DNA of 64,000 nt from positions 496,001 to 560,000 of the forward strand of contig CM050677.1 in NCBI GenBank assembly GCA_027574665.1, written 5' to 3'. Under the pieces are notes generated by a model that searched no databases, was not told the origin of the DNA, and saw nothing but the letters and a program-made list of their open reading frames with translations. The translations under genes and the position numbers were made by a program. Source of the DNA: Rhynochetos jubatus. Its lineage: Eukaryota; Chordata; Aves; Eurypygiformes; Rhynochetidae. Below are positions 1 to 10,400 of this stretch, one piece after another. How positions within the stretch are numbered: position 1 is the stretch's first letter; each line of letters opens with the position of its first letter.

Positions 1-855
1 CCTGTGCCTCGTGTGCTGGCAGGGACACCGCTCTTCCAGTCGCACGGCCTGGCATGACTGGCTGGCAGGACCAGTCCCCCCGGCCCCTTGGTCCGCAAAC
101 GCCTCCGACCAGGGGGCTGCGGGGCCTCCCTCCCGCCCCCTTGGCCGCAGAGAAACACGGGGCAGCTGCTCACTCCGCCTGGGCACAGGCACCAGCAGCC
201 TTTATTGGGCGCATTCCCCTTGGCAGAGGCGCTCCTCGCCCCCGCCACCCGCTGCCGACAGCTCTCCCACTGCAAAGGGCGTCTGCCGTGACGGCTAAGG
301 CCCCTGCCACTGGACTCTGCGGGGCTGCTCGCAGGTTCTTGGTGTGGCTGCCAGTCCCTGGGCCTTCCAACGGCGCTCCAGCAGCCTCGGCTTCTCCCCG
401 CTGCTAAAGGACACAGAAGAAAGAGCCTCAGCTCTGTGGCTGGGGAGAAGGGCCCGCAAGGCCCCAGAGCCTGGCTCGGGGCAGTAGCTCTTGGGGGTGC
501 TGCTGAGGCCAGCCTGCTGCTCTGTGTAGGCAGCTCAGGGGCCCTGGTGCCCCGGCCCACCTGCAGCGAGGAGAGTGCAGATCAGCCGGGGTGCAGCCGG
601 GCAGCTGCGTGGGGAGGGCAAGCCCAGGCTGCCGCCTTTGGGAAGGCAGAGCCCAGCGGCTGAGCCAGCCTTTTGCCTTCACCCCCCTCCCCGGGCTGCG
701 GGTGCCCTCTTGGAACGCTGTGCTGAGCGCCCTGCCCGTGGGAAGCCAGCCACGTGGATGGACGAAGAGGGCGCCTGGTGGGAGGCCAGAGAGCAGAGCC
801 GGCTCCAGGCCCCCCAGGGCCATCGGGAAAGAGCTGCTTCCCCCAGGAGCTGCTG
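1..855 (-). other. 3' untranslated/downstream region of CCDC81-like gene A
   Basis: GC-rich sequence with no convincing conserved coding exon on either strand. It contains the minus-strand AATAAA at 201-206 and most probably the 3' UTR of the CCDC81-like transcript. Open frames here are short and compositionally driven. Equivalent stretches are 13925-14780, 31664-32519 and 51887-52742. Confidence 0.5.
201..206 (-). terminator. Poly(A) signal AATAAA, CCDC81-like gene A
   Basis: TTTATT on plus reads AATAAA on minus, about 650 bp past the proposed stop codon. The hexamer is kept in all four units (14125-14130, 31864-31869, 52087-52092), although a base just upstream differs among copies. Confidence 0.55.
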
Positions 856-3800
856 TCACGGGACAGACGGGCAGGGCAGGGGGACCCCAAGCACGTGGTT
901 GTGCCGTGCCTTGGCTGGGATGCAGCGTGCCTCTTCCAGCACCCCGTGCCTGCTCGTGCACACACAGGCGCAGGCTGTACCCACAGCCTTGCCCCGGGGA
1001 GAAGCGTCACACGCTGCTCTGGGGCTGCAGGGAGGCCCCCGGAGGTGGCATCTAAGCGCGGTCATTGCTGCTTGAGGAGGAGCTGGAGGATGCCAAGCTG
1101 CGTAGCTTAGGGAAGCCTGGACACCTCCAGGGCTCAGAGCCGCCCAACGTTTTAGCCGGCCTCTGCAGGAGCCGGCACACACTTACTCTTGCCATGCTCT
1201 CCCCGGGAAGTGCCGCTCTGCCCGCCCCTCTGACGCTCTCTGCCTCGCAGGGCCTGGGCACCTCTCCTGCTCCTGCAGCCTCGCCTTCAGCTTCTCGTCG
1301 TAGGCCTTTCTCAGGAGGTGGGGAGCGCGATGGGGCTCCTCAAACCCGTAGCGGCAGGGGCTCTGCGAAGGCAGAAGAGATTCTCCTACAGCACTGCCAC
1401 CAATAGCCGGGGCTGCTCCCGAGGTGTCAGCCCAGCGTGTGGCTTGGCTTGGCCCTCGAGGCAGCGATGCTGACCCCTCGCAGGGAGGGACAGGCACTAA
1501 ACCCCCCCGTGCCACAGCCAACTGCGCGCTCCGGCCTGGGGGCTCAGGGACGGCTCCTCCCGCGGGACAGTGTGCGGGGCAGCGGGCAGACAGAAGGTCC
1601 CTGCCCGGCCGGTCGGCCCCCGCACCGCTGCCGTGCCTGTGCGGGAGACCCTCCGTACTCCCCTGCCAGGGAGCGGGGAGGGGATCTGCCCTTTTCCTGG
1701 GCGCTGTGAAGTGTGTGCCATACCTGGCCTCGCTCCGTCTTCTGCCCCGTTCTTTTGGTGTGGCATCCGCGCCACACTTCTGCTTCCACCTCTTGGCGCT
1801 TGAATGCCATCAGCAGCCGGAGCCGTTTCTCTTCCCTCTTGGTGCGGAGGGACCTCGTTCCCTGGGGGCCATGCACACACAGCACATGCGGCGTTCGGCT
1901 CCTCGGGCTTGGGCTGGGCGGGTGGGCAGCTCTTGCTGCCTCTTCGGCCCCGGCCCACAGCCCGAAGTGCGACACGGGGCTGTCAATGATCCCCAGGGCG
2001 TACCATTCCCCAGGGCTGCCAAAAGCACGCAGGCAGCTCCAGCGGCGGCTCAGCTGGAGATCTGGGCTGCTTCGGGTCCTCCTTCAGCAACCTGAAGAGG
2101 CACGACAGGCTGAGCTCATGGAGCCCAGTCTGAGCCCATTGCTCCGTGCCGGGCAATGTGTGGCCCCACGCCCCCAGCCCCACCAGTCCCACCCCCCAGG
2201 GGGCTCACCCGGCTTCCTTGGCTTTAGCCCGCTGGTCTGCCTTTGCCAGCTGCCGGGCTACAGAAACCCTCCGCTGAGCCAGGAACACCGGATCCAGCAC
2301 GCTCACTGCAGGCGGGAGGCAAGAGATCAGCACAGCAGCGGGTGTGGGACCCTGCAGGCCAGAGGAGCGCCCACAGCCCCCCGGCCAGCACTCAGCTGGG
2401 ACATTACCTCTGCGGGCACCCCCGCCCCAAGGCGCCGACTCTCTCCTGGGCTTCAGGGAAATGGCGGGGGCCGATGCTTGGTGGGGGGTCTCGACTGCCA
2501 GCCTGGAAACCAGAAGGCACCAGGTGGGCAAAAGGGCTCCACGCTCCCGTGGGGGCTGACGCTAAGAAGCCGCTGCCAGGCCCCTGGGGGACACAGCTCT
2601 CTGGCACAGGGCTTCCCTCTCCTTCCTGCCAGAGAGCTGATGATCCCAGCACACCCCCCCTTGCTGCCCCCACACACCCTCGCGCCTCCCTCAGTCTCTC
2701 CGGGCACATCGAGAGCGGACTGGGCGCTTTGTCTGCACTCCCCACGCCAGGGGGGAGCCAGCGGTGGGCGCGTGGGGCCGCTCTCCTGGCAAAGACCTGG
2801 TCTTGCCTAGGTTTGGCAGGAGAGGAGCCTCGGCAAGAGGGTGCCCCCGCAGCAGGGGCTGAGCAGCTGCTCCCCTGACCAGCCAGGGGCTGCAGAAGCC
2901 ATCCTGCTCACCTTGGCAGCGTGATGACCCCGTCTCGGCTGAGCCGCTCAAAATCGTTTTTGCCGGGGAAGGCCACGAGGCCCCTCATCTTGGAGTCCTG
3001 CGAGGGGACAGACACGTGTCAGCAGACGCCCAGGACACGTGCTGGTTGCTCACAAAGGCAGCAAACCTCGCCTTGCCACAGAGCCACGAGGAGCAGCCCC
3101 GGAGAAATGGCAAGCCCACCTCGAGAAGAGCTGCCAGCATGTTCCCGCTCGCATCCAGCTCCAGCAGGCACTCATCATAGAAGGTCATGCTGACTGCTTT
3201 TCTTCGCACAGCAAGGATGCCAATGCCCTCGAAGGTGAATTCCACCTCCTTGTCATCGCGGAGGGCCCCAGCGAAGAACAGCAGGGTCTCGTGTATGCAC
3301 TGCTCCACGGTATTTGGGAGGAAGTGGATGTCGGCGGCAATCTGCTCGAAGTCCAGCGCAGCGGGTGGTGTCTCGTCTGGGAAAGAAGCGCGGAGCAACC
3401 AAGTCACTCCCACCGCGGCTGGGCCAGCTCGGAGAGCAGGTGCCGCCAGCGCCCAGCCCTCGGGATACGCTCTCCCCTTCCTGCTTCGGCCACGTCTCCA
3501 CAATGAACCGGATGCACAGGGGAAGGCCAAGACAGGCCGTGCCTCCTGCTGTGAGCAGCCAGCTGGAGCGAAGGGCGAGCTGGGGAGATGGGGCTGGCTC
3601 CCCGGGGAGGGGCAGGGTGCTGGGCGGCCGTGCGTGTGCCCACGCTCAGCGCTCTCCAGCTCGGAAGAGCCTTTGCTCGGCCGTGTGGCAGAGGTGTCGG
3701 CACCAAGCCAACTGCAAGGGCCGTGCAGGGGAAGGGTCCCTCTGCTTACCAGGAATTTCGGCCTCAGCACACTTGAGCTTGTAGAATTTCTTCAGCAACT

Positions 3801-4535
3801 GGCACGGCTTGAACACGGGTCTCTCAACAGGCAAAGCCTGGTTCTCCCCCACCGTGGCCCGCGCTGGGACAACTGCGAATGTCCCAACTCCGATCTCCAC
3901 CGCCTGGAAACGCAAGCAGAAGAGGGAGCGTTGGCAGTGCTGCGCAGCGGCAGGAAGGCTGCCGCGTGCCTGCCGCGGCCCTGGGCATGGTGCTGTGCCC
4001 TGGCCGCTCTGCAGGCCCGGAGGGGCAGGACGGGGCACGGGCAGGAGGCGGGGCTCACCCTCTTCTGAGAGAGCTGTCTGTGGATGTACCTGGAGGCGCC
4101 AGCCCAGACTTGGCAGATTTCTGGAAAGCAAAGGAAAGGCACGCCATGCTTGAGTCAGCAACACCCGACCACCCAGCACCCCCCTACCTGCGGAGGCGAC
4201 CGTGGCAGGAGGCAACCTGGGCAGGAAAGGCAGGCGGCCCTCGTGTTCTGGGGAAGGGCATCCCGCCCTTTGACGTGGGCAGCCGCAAGAGGCCTGTCAA
4301 AGCACACCCAGGCCCCAGGGAACCAGCAGGCAGGGCAACCCTTGCACCCGCCGGTCCCTTCCAGCAGACCCCTGCAACAGCCCCGGCCTCAGGGTTTCCA
4401 CAGCTCGTCTCCGCGTCATCGTGTCTCCGAGAGCACTCCTGCAAGGGCTCCCAGGGCCTTACCGCTGGTGGTGAGCTCCGTCAGGGTTGGGAACTTCTCG
4501 GGCCCCAAGGGGCTGAAGAGCAGGTACTTCATCAT
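856..4535 (-). CDS. CCDC81-like protein, copy A (10 coding exons)
   Basis: Predicted centrosome/cilium-type protein of the CCDC81 family, by family resemblance. Coding exons in transcript order: 4463-4535, 4059-4120, 3750-3903, 3120-3376, 2912-2997, 2408-2502, 2209-2305, 1724-2015, 1187-1362, 856-1162. Every intron is GT-AG and phases agree at every join, giving about 532 aa. Exons 1-5 encode the tandem HU-type fold of CCDC81, including the stretches RPVFKPCQLLKKFYKLK and VEFTFEGIGILAVRRKAVSM. Exons 8-9 carry a charged coiled-coil (TKREEKRLRLLMAFKRQE; KAYDEKLKARLQEQER). The start is the first of two adjacent ATGs (4533-4535), the only one also present in C and D. The last exon is the weakest: the phase-consistent frame stops at 856, while another frame stops at 1052. 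Exon 8 may have shifted frame relative to its family. It is head-to-head with the MROH-like gene. Confidence 0.75.
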
Positions 4536-4692
4536 CTTTGCTGCCCCTGCACTGCAGCAGCTGGCGAGGAGGTGCTGGTCCTGCTGCAAAACCCCTCTGC
4601 TCCTCCTCCTCCTCCTTGTCCTCCTCGCCAGGGAGTGTGGCGGGGCGGCAGGGTGCGGAGAGTTAGCTGCTGCCGTGATGCGTGTGTCCCAC

Positions 4693-4714
4693 TGTGACAC
4701 CGCGCCGTGTCACA
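4693..4714. promoter_or_regulatory. Palindrome upstream of CCDC81-like gene A
   Basis: Perfect 8-bp arms TGTGACAC and GTGTCACA around a 6-bp GC spacer, about 160 bp upstream of the CCDC81-like ATG. It is unchanged in C (36356-36377) and D (56579-56600). It resembles a dimeric transcription-factor site; no factor is assigned. Confidence 0.35.
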
Positions 4715-5485
4715 CAGGGCTGTTGGGGACCCGCCACCTCGCAGCCCCGCCCACCTCTGGCCCCAGCGTGGGCAGGGCAGCCACAATGGGCACGTGCGGC
4801 TGACACTCCCGCCTGCGTGTGTCACCTCGGCCCCCGCTGGCTGGTCACGGAGAGACTCTGGGGACCCCTGAGACCAACGTCATTGCTCCGACGCGTTGCC
4901 AGAGGCCTGTGAGCCCAGAATACCAAAACCCGTGTGTTTCCACAGCCTGTTTCTTTTAGCACTCTTTGCCCTCCACCCGAAAAACCAGGCCAGCTAGCCA
5001 TGAGCACGAACAAAAGCTTGAGAACCCTGTTTATGCCCCACACAACAAGGTTTTGCAGCGTGGACAGAGTCTGCCGGGCGGAAAGGAAGGAGTCGCACAA
5101 ACAGAAGGCTGAGCAGTAACGCGTGATGTCCAGCAGGCGCCCGTGCTGCAGAGGAGTGGGAGAAGGTGCTGCGAGAGCAAAGCCTTTGCCTTCGCTAGTG
5201 TGGCTTTGGCCTCCTTTCCCAAGGACAACGTTGTCGGTGAAGTTGTTCTGCGTGGATCGTTACTGGAGCGCGGTGGAAAGTTGGCAAAGGCCTGCGCAGG
5301 GTGGCTGGGTTTTGGCCAAAGGAGCCCTCACGTCGTCTGCCTGCTGATCCCGGGGGAGCAGAGTTGGAAGATGGGCAGTGTGGGAATGAAGAACCAGGAG
5401 CATCCCGACGGTCCAAACTTTTCCTCCTCAGAGCTTTGCTCCGGAAGAGGTGGTCCCTCAGGCCAGGGCATGCTGGGCACAGGCC

Positions 5486-5718
5486 TAGAACCTAAAAATG
5501 AGTCTTTCTACCCTTGAAGAGGGGTTAAAGCCCTACAAATGAGTCCCCAGAGCCTGAAACTCCAGCTGGGGGCCCTCAAAGAGGGGGTTGGACCGCCCAA
5601 AGGTGGTTTTCAACCCAGCAAATGCTCTGGGCTCAGCACTGATCCAGGTGGATGGAGAACACTGGTGGGGGGATGTGAGGGGCGTGAGGTTCTGCTCCTT
5701 CTGCAGCACTGGTTGGTT
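5486..5718 (+). repeat. Intra-unit duplicate of minisatellite edge (copy 1, unit A)
   Basis: Near-identical to 12984-13223 of the same unit: the last 21-bp repeats plus about 120 bp of following unique sequence ending at TGCAGCACTGGTTGGTT. It abuts the CR1. Also present at 37149-37381 in C and 57372-57604 in D. Confidence 0.85.
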
Positions 5719-5720
5719 AT

Positions 5721-6304
5721 TAGAGAATCATAGAATCACAGAATGGTTTGGGTTGGAACCTTTGAGATCATCCAGTCCCACGCCCTGCCACGGGCAGGGA
5801 CACCCTCCACCAGCCCAGGGTGCTCCCAGCCTCACCCAGCCTGGCCTTGGACACTCCCAGGGATGGGGCACCCACAGCTTCTCTGGGCAACCTGTCCCGG
5901 TGCCCCCCACCCTCTGCGGGAAGAATTCCTTCCCGATGTCCCATCTCAATCTCCCTGCTCTCAACTTAAACCCGTCACCTCTTGTCCTGTCACTCCCTGC
6001 CCTTGGGAAAAGTCCCCCTCAGCTTCCTTGTAGCCCCCCCAGGCACTGGAAGGGGCTCTAAGGTCTCCCTGGAGCCTTCCCTTCTCCAGGCTGAACAGCC
6101 CTGACCCTCCCAGCCTGGCCCCATGGCAGAGGGGCTCCAGCCCTCGGAGCATCTCCGTGGCCTCCTCTGGCCTCGCTCCAACCGATTGGTATCCTTCTAC
6201 TGCTGAGGGCTCCACAGCTGGAGGCAGAACTCCAGGTGGGGTCTCACAGGAGCAGAGCAGAGGGGGAGACTCCCTTCCCTCGCCCTGCTGGCCACACTTC
6301 TCCT
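5721..6304 (-). mobile_element. CR1 LINE, 5'-truncated 3' end (unit A)
   Basis: Starts on plus with AGAATCATAGAATCACAG, the reverse complement of the CR1 3' tail built from ATTCTATG/ATTCTGTG octamers. The following 570 bp have the typical avian CR1 3'-end composition, including the CACAGCTTCTCTGGGCAACC and CTTCTCCAGGCTGAACAGCC segments. The 5' end is truncated at about 6304, where the 154-bp duplicate begins. It is non-autonomous. No target duplication was resolved. Confidence 0.9.
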
Positions 6305-6458
6305 GAGGGAGACGCCGGGCGCAGCCGCTGCCGTCCAGGAGAGAAAGACCAATTCTTTCACTCTCATCCCGCACCGTAACCAGGCAGCTGCCCCCCGGCA
6401 CAGCCAGTACGACTCCCCAGCTCAGCACTGCAGGAGGGCTCTGGTAGGAGAAGGGGCG
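6305..6458 (+). repeat. 154-bp intra-unit duplicate (copy 1, unit A)
   Basis: Direct repeat of 10285-10438, starting GAGGGAGACGCCGGG and ending at GAGAAGGGGCG, essentially identical. The second copy lies in the MROH-like intron between exons 6 and 7. Copies in C are at 37968-38121 and 41948-42101; in D at 58191-58344 and 62171-62324. Confidence 0.85.
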
Positions 6459-6467
6459 CGTATGATA

Positions 6468-6600
6468 AGCGTCAGTTGTAGCATCTGGTCCATGCTTCAA
6501 AACGAGGGTTTCGACCTTAAAAATAGGGCTTTGGGCCCTAAAAATGGGCCTCGGCAAATGGAAATGAGGTTTAGGGTGGCAAATGAGGTCTTGAACTAAG
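6468..6600 (+). repeat. Short run of 21-bp A/T-tract repeats (unit A)
   Basis: Degenerate repeats of the AAAAAT-GAGGC-TTT-GGACCCT type. Positions 6468-6560 match the start of the main array (11332-11424), so this is a displaced piece of it. Equivalent runs are at 38131-38263 (C) and 58354-58486 (D). Confidence 0.75.
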
Positions 6601-7251
6601 TTGCCAATAAGGGTTTCCTTCTTACAATGAGACACGCTCCCATTTTCTCCTAGGTAACAGCCAGAGAGAAGCTGGAGCAGCCTGCGCCTGGTGTGCAAAC
6701 AGCTCACAACAGGCGGTTGCGGTCCGTTGACCCTTAGTTCCTTCCAGCGTAGGAGAACTCCATTCATTTTATCTGCTGGGGATAGGCAGAGCTTTGCCGA
6801 TGTTACTGTGTAGGCTGCAGGTACGTGGATGTCGGGCTTCCTGCTTATTTGGGACTGATCTTCTTCCTTCGGGTGAGGACAATCCCGCTGTGTGCTCCCG
6901 CAGAAAGAAACACGAGGAAGGGATGGAGAAAGAGCTGCCAACCCAGGAGAGTGTGGGGTAGTCCTGGTTTACCATTTTCTCCACTGTGTTCGAGCACATT
7001 TACCAATCCCTCGGGCATTTGTACCATATACAAGGTAAGAGAGCACAAAGTAAGAGAGAGGGGTGGGACCACCCTTTCCCACTCCCAAATTAATAGGTGA
7101 ACTGCGGAGGAATCGGAGGTGTGAAAGACCAACAAAACCCTTGGTTGGTGAGGTTTGATCCCTCTTCTCTCCAGGAGCTACGGTTTAACCCCAGCCGGCG
7201 ACGAAGCACCACACAGCCGCTCTCTGACTCCCCCCTCCCTGGGGTGGGATG

Positions 7252-7265
7252 GTTGCCATGGGAAT
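7252..7265 (+). promoter_or_regulatory. X-box-like (RFX) site upstream of MROH-like gene A
   Basis: GTTGCCATGGGAAT differs at two bases from the palindromic RFX site GTTGCCATGGCAAC, about 165 bp upstream of the MROH-like ATG. Another half-site (GTTGCC) follows at about 7272. It is conserved at 38915-38928 and 59138-59151. RFX factors control ciliary genes, which would suit a CCDC81-like partner. The function is inferred. Confidence 0.35.
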
Positions 7266-7428
7266 GCAGGCGTTGCCAGGCCCCTCCCAGCCTGGATGCC
7301 AGGTCACAGTGGGGCCCTTTGTGAACCCCCCTCTGTGACCCCCCCCAGCACCGTATCCAGCCAAGGTGGCCACACCCCGAGGCGTTTACTTGAAACTGCT
7401 CCCCCACCACTGTCCTTCATTTGGCAGG

Positions 7429-10400
7429 ATGGCGGAGAGATGCTCCAGCCACATCAGGGTGGCCTGGGAGGAGGTGGGGGCTCCCCAGGAAAGCAGCTCC
7501 CCACCGCAGCCCTATGATGTGACCGTGGTCCAGGTGCTGCAGATCGGTGAGTGAGGGGCTCCCCGGGGCTGGCAGGGCCGGGGCCAGCGAGCACGACCGG
7601 CTCGATGCCGGGATCCCGATTCCTCGGCACGTTGGCAGCTGGTGTCCCACGGCTGGGGGCACAGCGGGGCCTGAATGGCAGGGGGCTGGGAGCCAGCCCC
7701 AGCACTGCCCCCTCCTCAGCCGTCCCAAGCTTAAAGCTCTTGTCACCGTGGGAAGCCTGTGGACAAAGATGCTGCGTCTGACCAACTCCTCCGTGTTCCT
7801 CTCCACGCAGGCGAGACACTGGCAGAGGACAATCCAGAGTGTCCCCTGCTCCAACCGGGAAGGAAATCGGAGAGCACCTGGCTGCTCTCCCTGCTCGACA
7901 GCAGGGAACTGACCGAGGTAATGAGCTCCCCCCTCGCTAGGTCGCTGTTCCTTGGCACTGGCAGGAGGCTTGTGGCATCGGTGTGTCCCGGTAATGCGGT
8001 GACCCGGCCGTGGCACCAGGCAGAGGGTTACCAATCCACCCGCTGCTTCGGGCCAGTGGGAAAAGGGCTTGGCTGAGCTGGGAACACCGCTCTCCTGGAA
8101 CCCCTTCCCGTCCTCGCGCTCCTTCTGCATCACTCCCTGGGATGCCGGACGGGAGGCTGGTGCTCAGTGACCAGTGCACTTTGGCCAGGCTGTTCTTTCG
8201 CTGCTTCGCAATAAGGAGACTGGGTTTCATCCAGGCAAAGAAAATGCAGGTCCTGCTGCTGGACATCGTGGAGAACCTGAGCAACGCCAACTCGGATGTC
8301 AGGATGAAGGTCAGGCTGTGGCTTAGGAACGTGGTGGGTGACATGGAGAGGAGGGAGGCCGGACCCATCATTCTGCAGCTGGTAGAGAAGCTGCTGCGCC
8401 TCTTCGATGAGGTAGGTACACATCACCCACGCTAATGGCTTTGCTCAGCGTGGGCAGGCAGAGGCTGTGGGCAAAGTCTCCCTGTATTCCTCCTTCCCAG
8501 GAGTCCAGCCAGCTGCGGGAGTTCTCCATCAGCCTCTTTGGAGACATGGTGAGGGTTGTGGAGAAAAACAAGAGGAAGATGAGGAAGAAGGTGCAGAGGG
8601 TCCTGCTCCCGCTGTTCCTCCGTATGAACGACCAGGTGGAGAGCGTGGCCAAGGTGCAGTGAGCAGCGACCAGGGCTGACACCACGCGGGTGGCCTGGCC
8701 GTAAGGGGCAAGGGCTGCTGGACATCACTCTGGGGATGTGTGTCACCTTGGGGGTCTCACTGCTCCCCCCCTTCCCTCCGCTGCTCCCCCCACCATCTTC
8801 CCCCTTCTCCACTGAGGTGGATGGGGAGCTGGGGTCTGCTGCAGCCCCGCTCTCCCCATTCAGCCCTGCTCCCCCACAGCCCCGAGGAAGGGTCCCTGCA
8901 GACCCCCGCACCCTGCCCAGACCTGCCCTGCCTGCTCTGGAAGGGCTCAGCAGCAGCCCATGGCCATCAAACACACGAGTCCCTACAAGATTCCCGGCTG
9001 TGCCTGGGAGTGGAGATCCTGTCCCATCCCTGGGACAACCTGTCCCAGCCCTGGCAGCAGCTCGGCAGCCTGGAGGATCTCTGTTCTGCTGGCCGGCAGT
9101 GTGAGATACCTGAGGTGCTGGCTGCCCCGTGACCCTGCCCTGGACACCGACATCAGTTCAGACGTGGATCCCGCTGCCTCTTCCCTAAGGGGCTGGAAAA
9201 GGCTCGGAGCCTGGCCAAGAAGAGGGGGGTGACAGGTCTCCTTGCCTGGGCTGCGGTGCCATCTCCCAGCTTCTGCTTCTCTGCAGGCCGCTGGAGACAC
9301 CCTGCTTGCCTGTGCCAAGTTCCTGCGGTGCAGGGAGCTGAGCTACGCGGCCGGCACGCATCAGAGTGACTGGATTGCGGAGTGCTTGGTGAGGACGACC
9401 CCTAAGGCTGCCCTGGCTGCCCCACATCTCAGTGGGGAGAGCTGTGCAGCTCCTTGCTCCAGCCCAGAGCCCACAGCCTGAAGCTGCATCCTCCTTCCCT
9501 GCCCTCTGTCACGCAGCCCCACAAGGGCTCTTCTCCAGGGCCCTCTCCCCGTCCTGACACCGGGGTGCAGAGGGAGACCCCAGCCCATCTGGGCCCTGGA
9601 AGGGGGACAGAGGGGTCTGGCAATCCCTGGGCTGCTGGTGGCTCCCTCTGAACCTCAGCCCCACGGGGCTCCTGGCCAGGTGGGAAGGAGGGCACTGGTA
9701 GGAGGGGCTGGTCTGGAGGGCTGGGGCGTCTGTTTCAGCCCCGTGCCCTTGGTCTCTCTCCAGCTACAGCACGGCAGGAGCAGGGTGGAAGGTTTCGTGC
9801 TTCAGAGCCTGCCGTACCTGATGGACACTCAGGTCACCGTGCGGGAGGCGGCCGTCGCGTTCATCGGTGAGACACTCTGAGAAATGGGGGCTGTGGTGAG
9901 GGGTTTAGGCCGCTTATAAGGTCGGTGTCACAAATACTGAGGGAAAAGCTGTTATTTGAATGAACTGGTGAGGCGCGTGACACAGCAGAATCGATGGCGA
10001 GGTCCACTGTCAACCAAAGACGTAACCAAGGTGCCGACACCAAGCTGCACGCGGGAGCTCCCCCAGAGACAGAAATAGGCACCGGGGTATATAGATCTAT
10101 TGCTTTGAAGGTACCTGTTAAAATTCCCTCTGGAGCTGGCTGAAAGTAGTGCCGTGGGATGTCAGTGCCTCTCTCCACGGGCGCAGAGCTGAGCCTCGCG
10201 GAGGTTTTTCAGCCCAGGTTGTGTCGACCGTTCCCTGGTTTCACCGACTGGAGAGTTTGTGCGCTCTGAGGCGCGTCCCACTGCGAGGGAGACGCCGGGC
10301 GCAGCCGCTGCCGTCCAGGAGAGAAAGACCAATTCTTTCACTCTCATCCCGCACCGTAACCAGGCAGCTGCCCCCCGGCACAGCCAGTACGACTCCCCAG

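Larger units (their letters stand above)
4536..7428. promoter_or_regulatory. Shared upstream region of the divergent gene pair, unit A
   Basis: 2.9 kb between the proposed CCDC81-like and MROH-like start codons. No conserved coding exon is visible. It contains a palindrome (4693-4714), a 233-bp piece duplicated from the minisatellite edge (5486-5718), a CR1 LINE end (5721-6304), a 154-bp piece duplicated from an MROH-like intron (6305-6458), a short run of 21-bp repeats (6468-6600) and an X-box-like site (7252-7265). A consensus donor AAG|GTAAGA at 7032-7040 could end an untranslated first exon of the MROH-like transcript. A bidirectional promoter is inferred from layout only. Confidence 0.45.

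Noticed and set aside
1713-2810. 365-codon plus-strand open frame (also at 15679, 33418 and 53641)
   Set aside because: It runs across introns and antisense to CCDC81-like exons 5-8, has a GC-driven composition and no domain. It is a shadow of the minus-strand gene.
5961-6941. 326-codon minus-strand open frame (also at 37624 and 57847)
   Set aside because: It crosses the CR1, the 154-bp duplicate and 21-bp repeats; a chance frame through repeats, not a gene.
7417-8133. 238-codon minus-strand open frame opposite MROH-like exons 1-3
   Set aside because: Antisense shadow spanning introns; no recognisable domain.
8740-9132. Possible extra MROH-like exon between exons 4 and 5
   Set aside because: No acceptor/donor pair in phase and low-complexity Pro/Ser-rich translation; exons 4 and 5 already join in phase 0.
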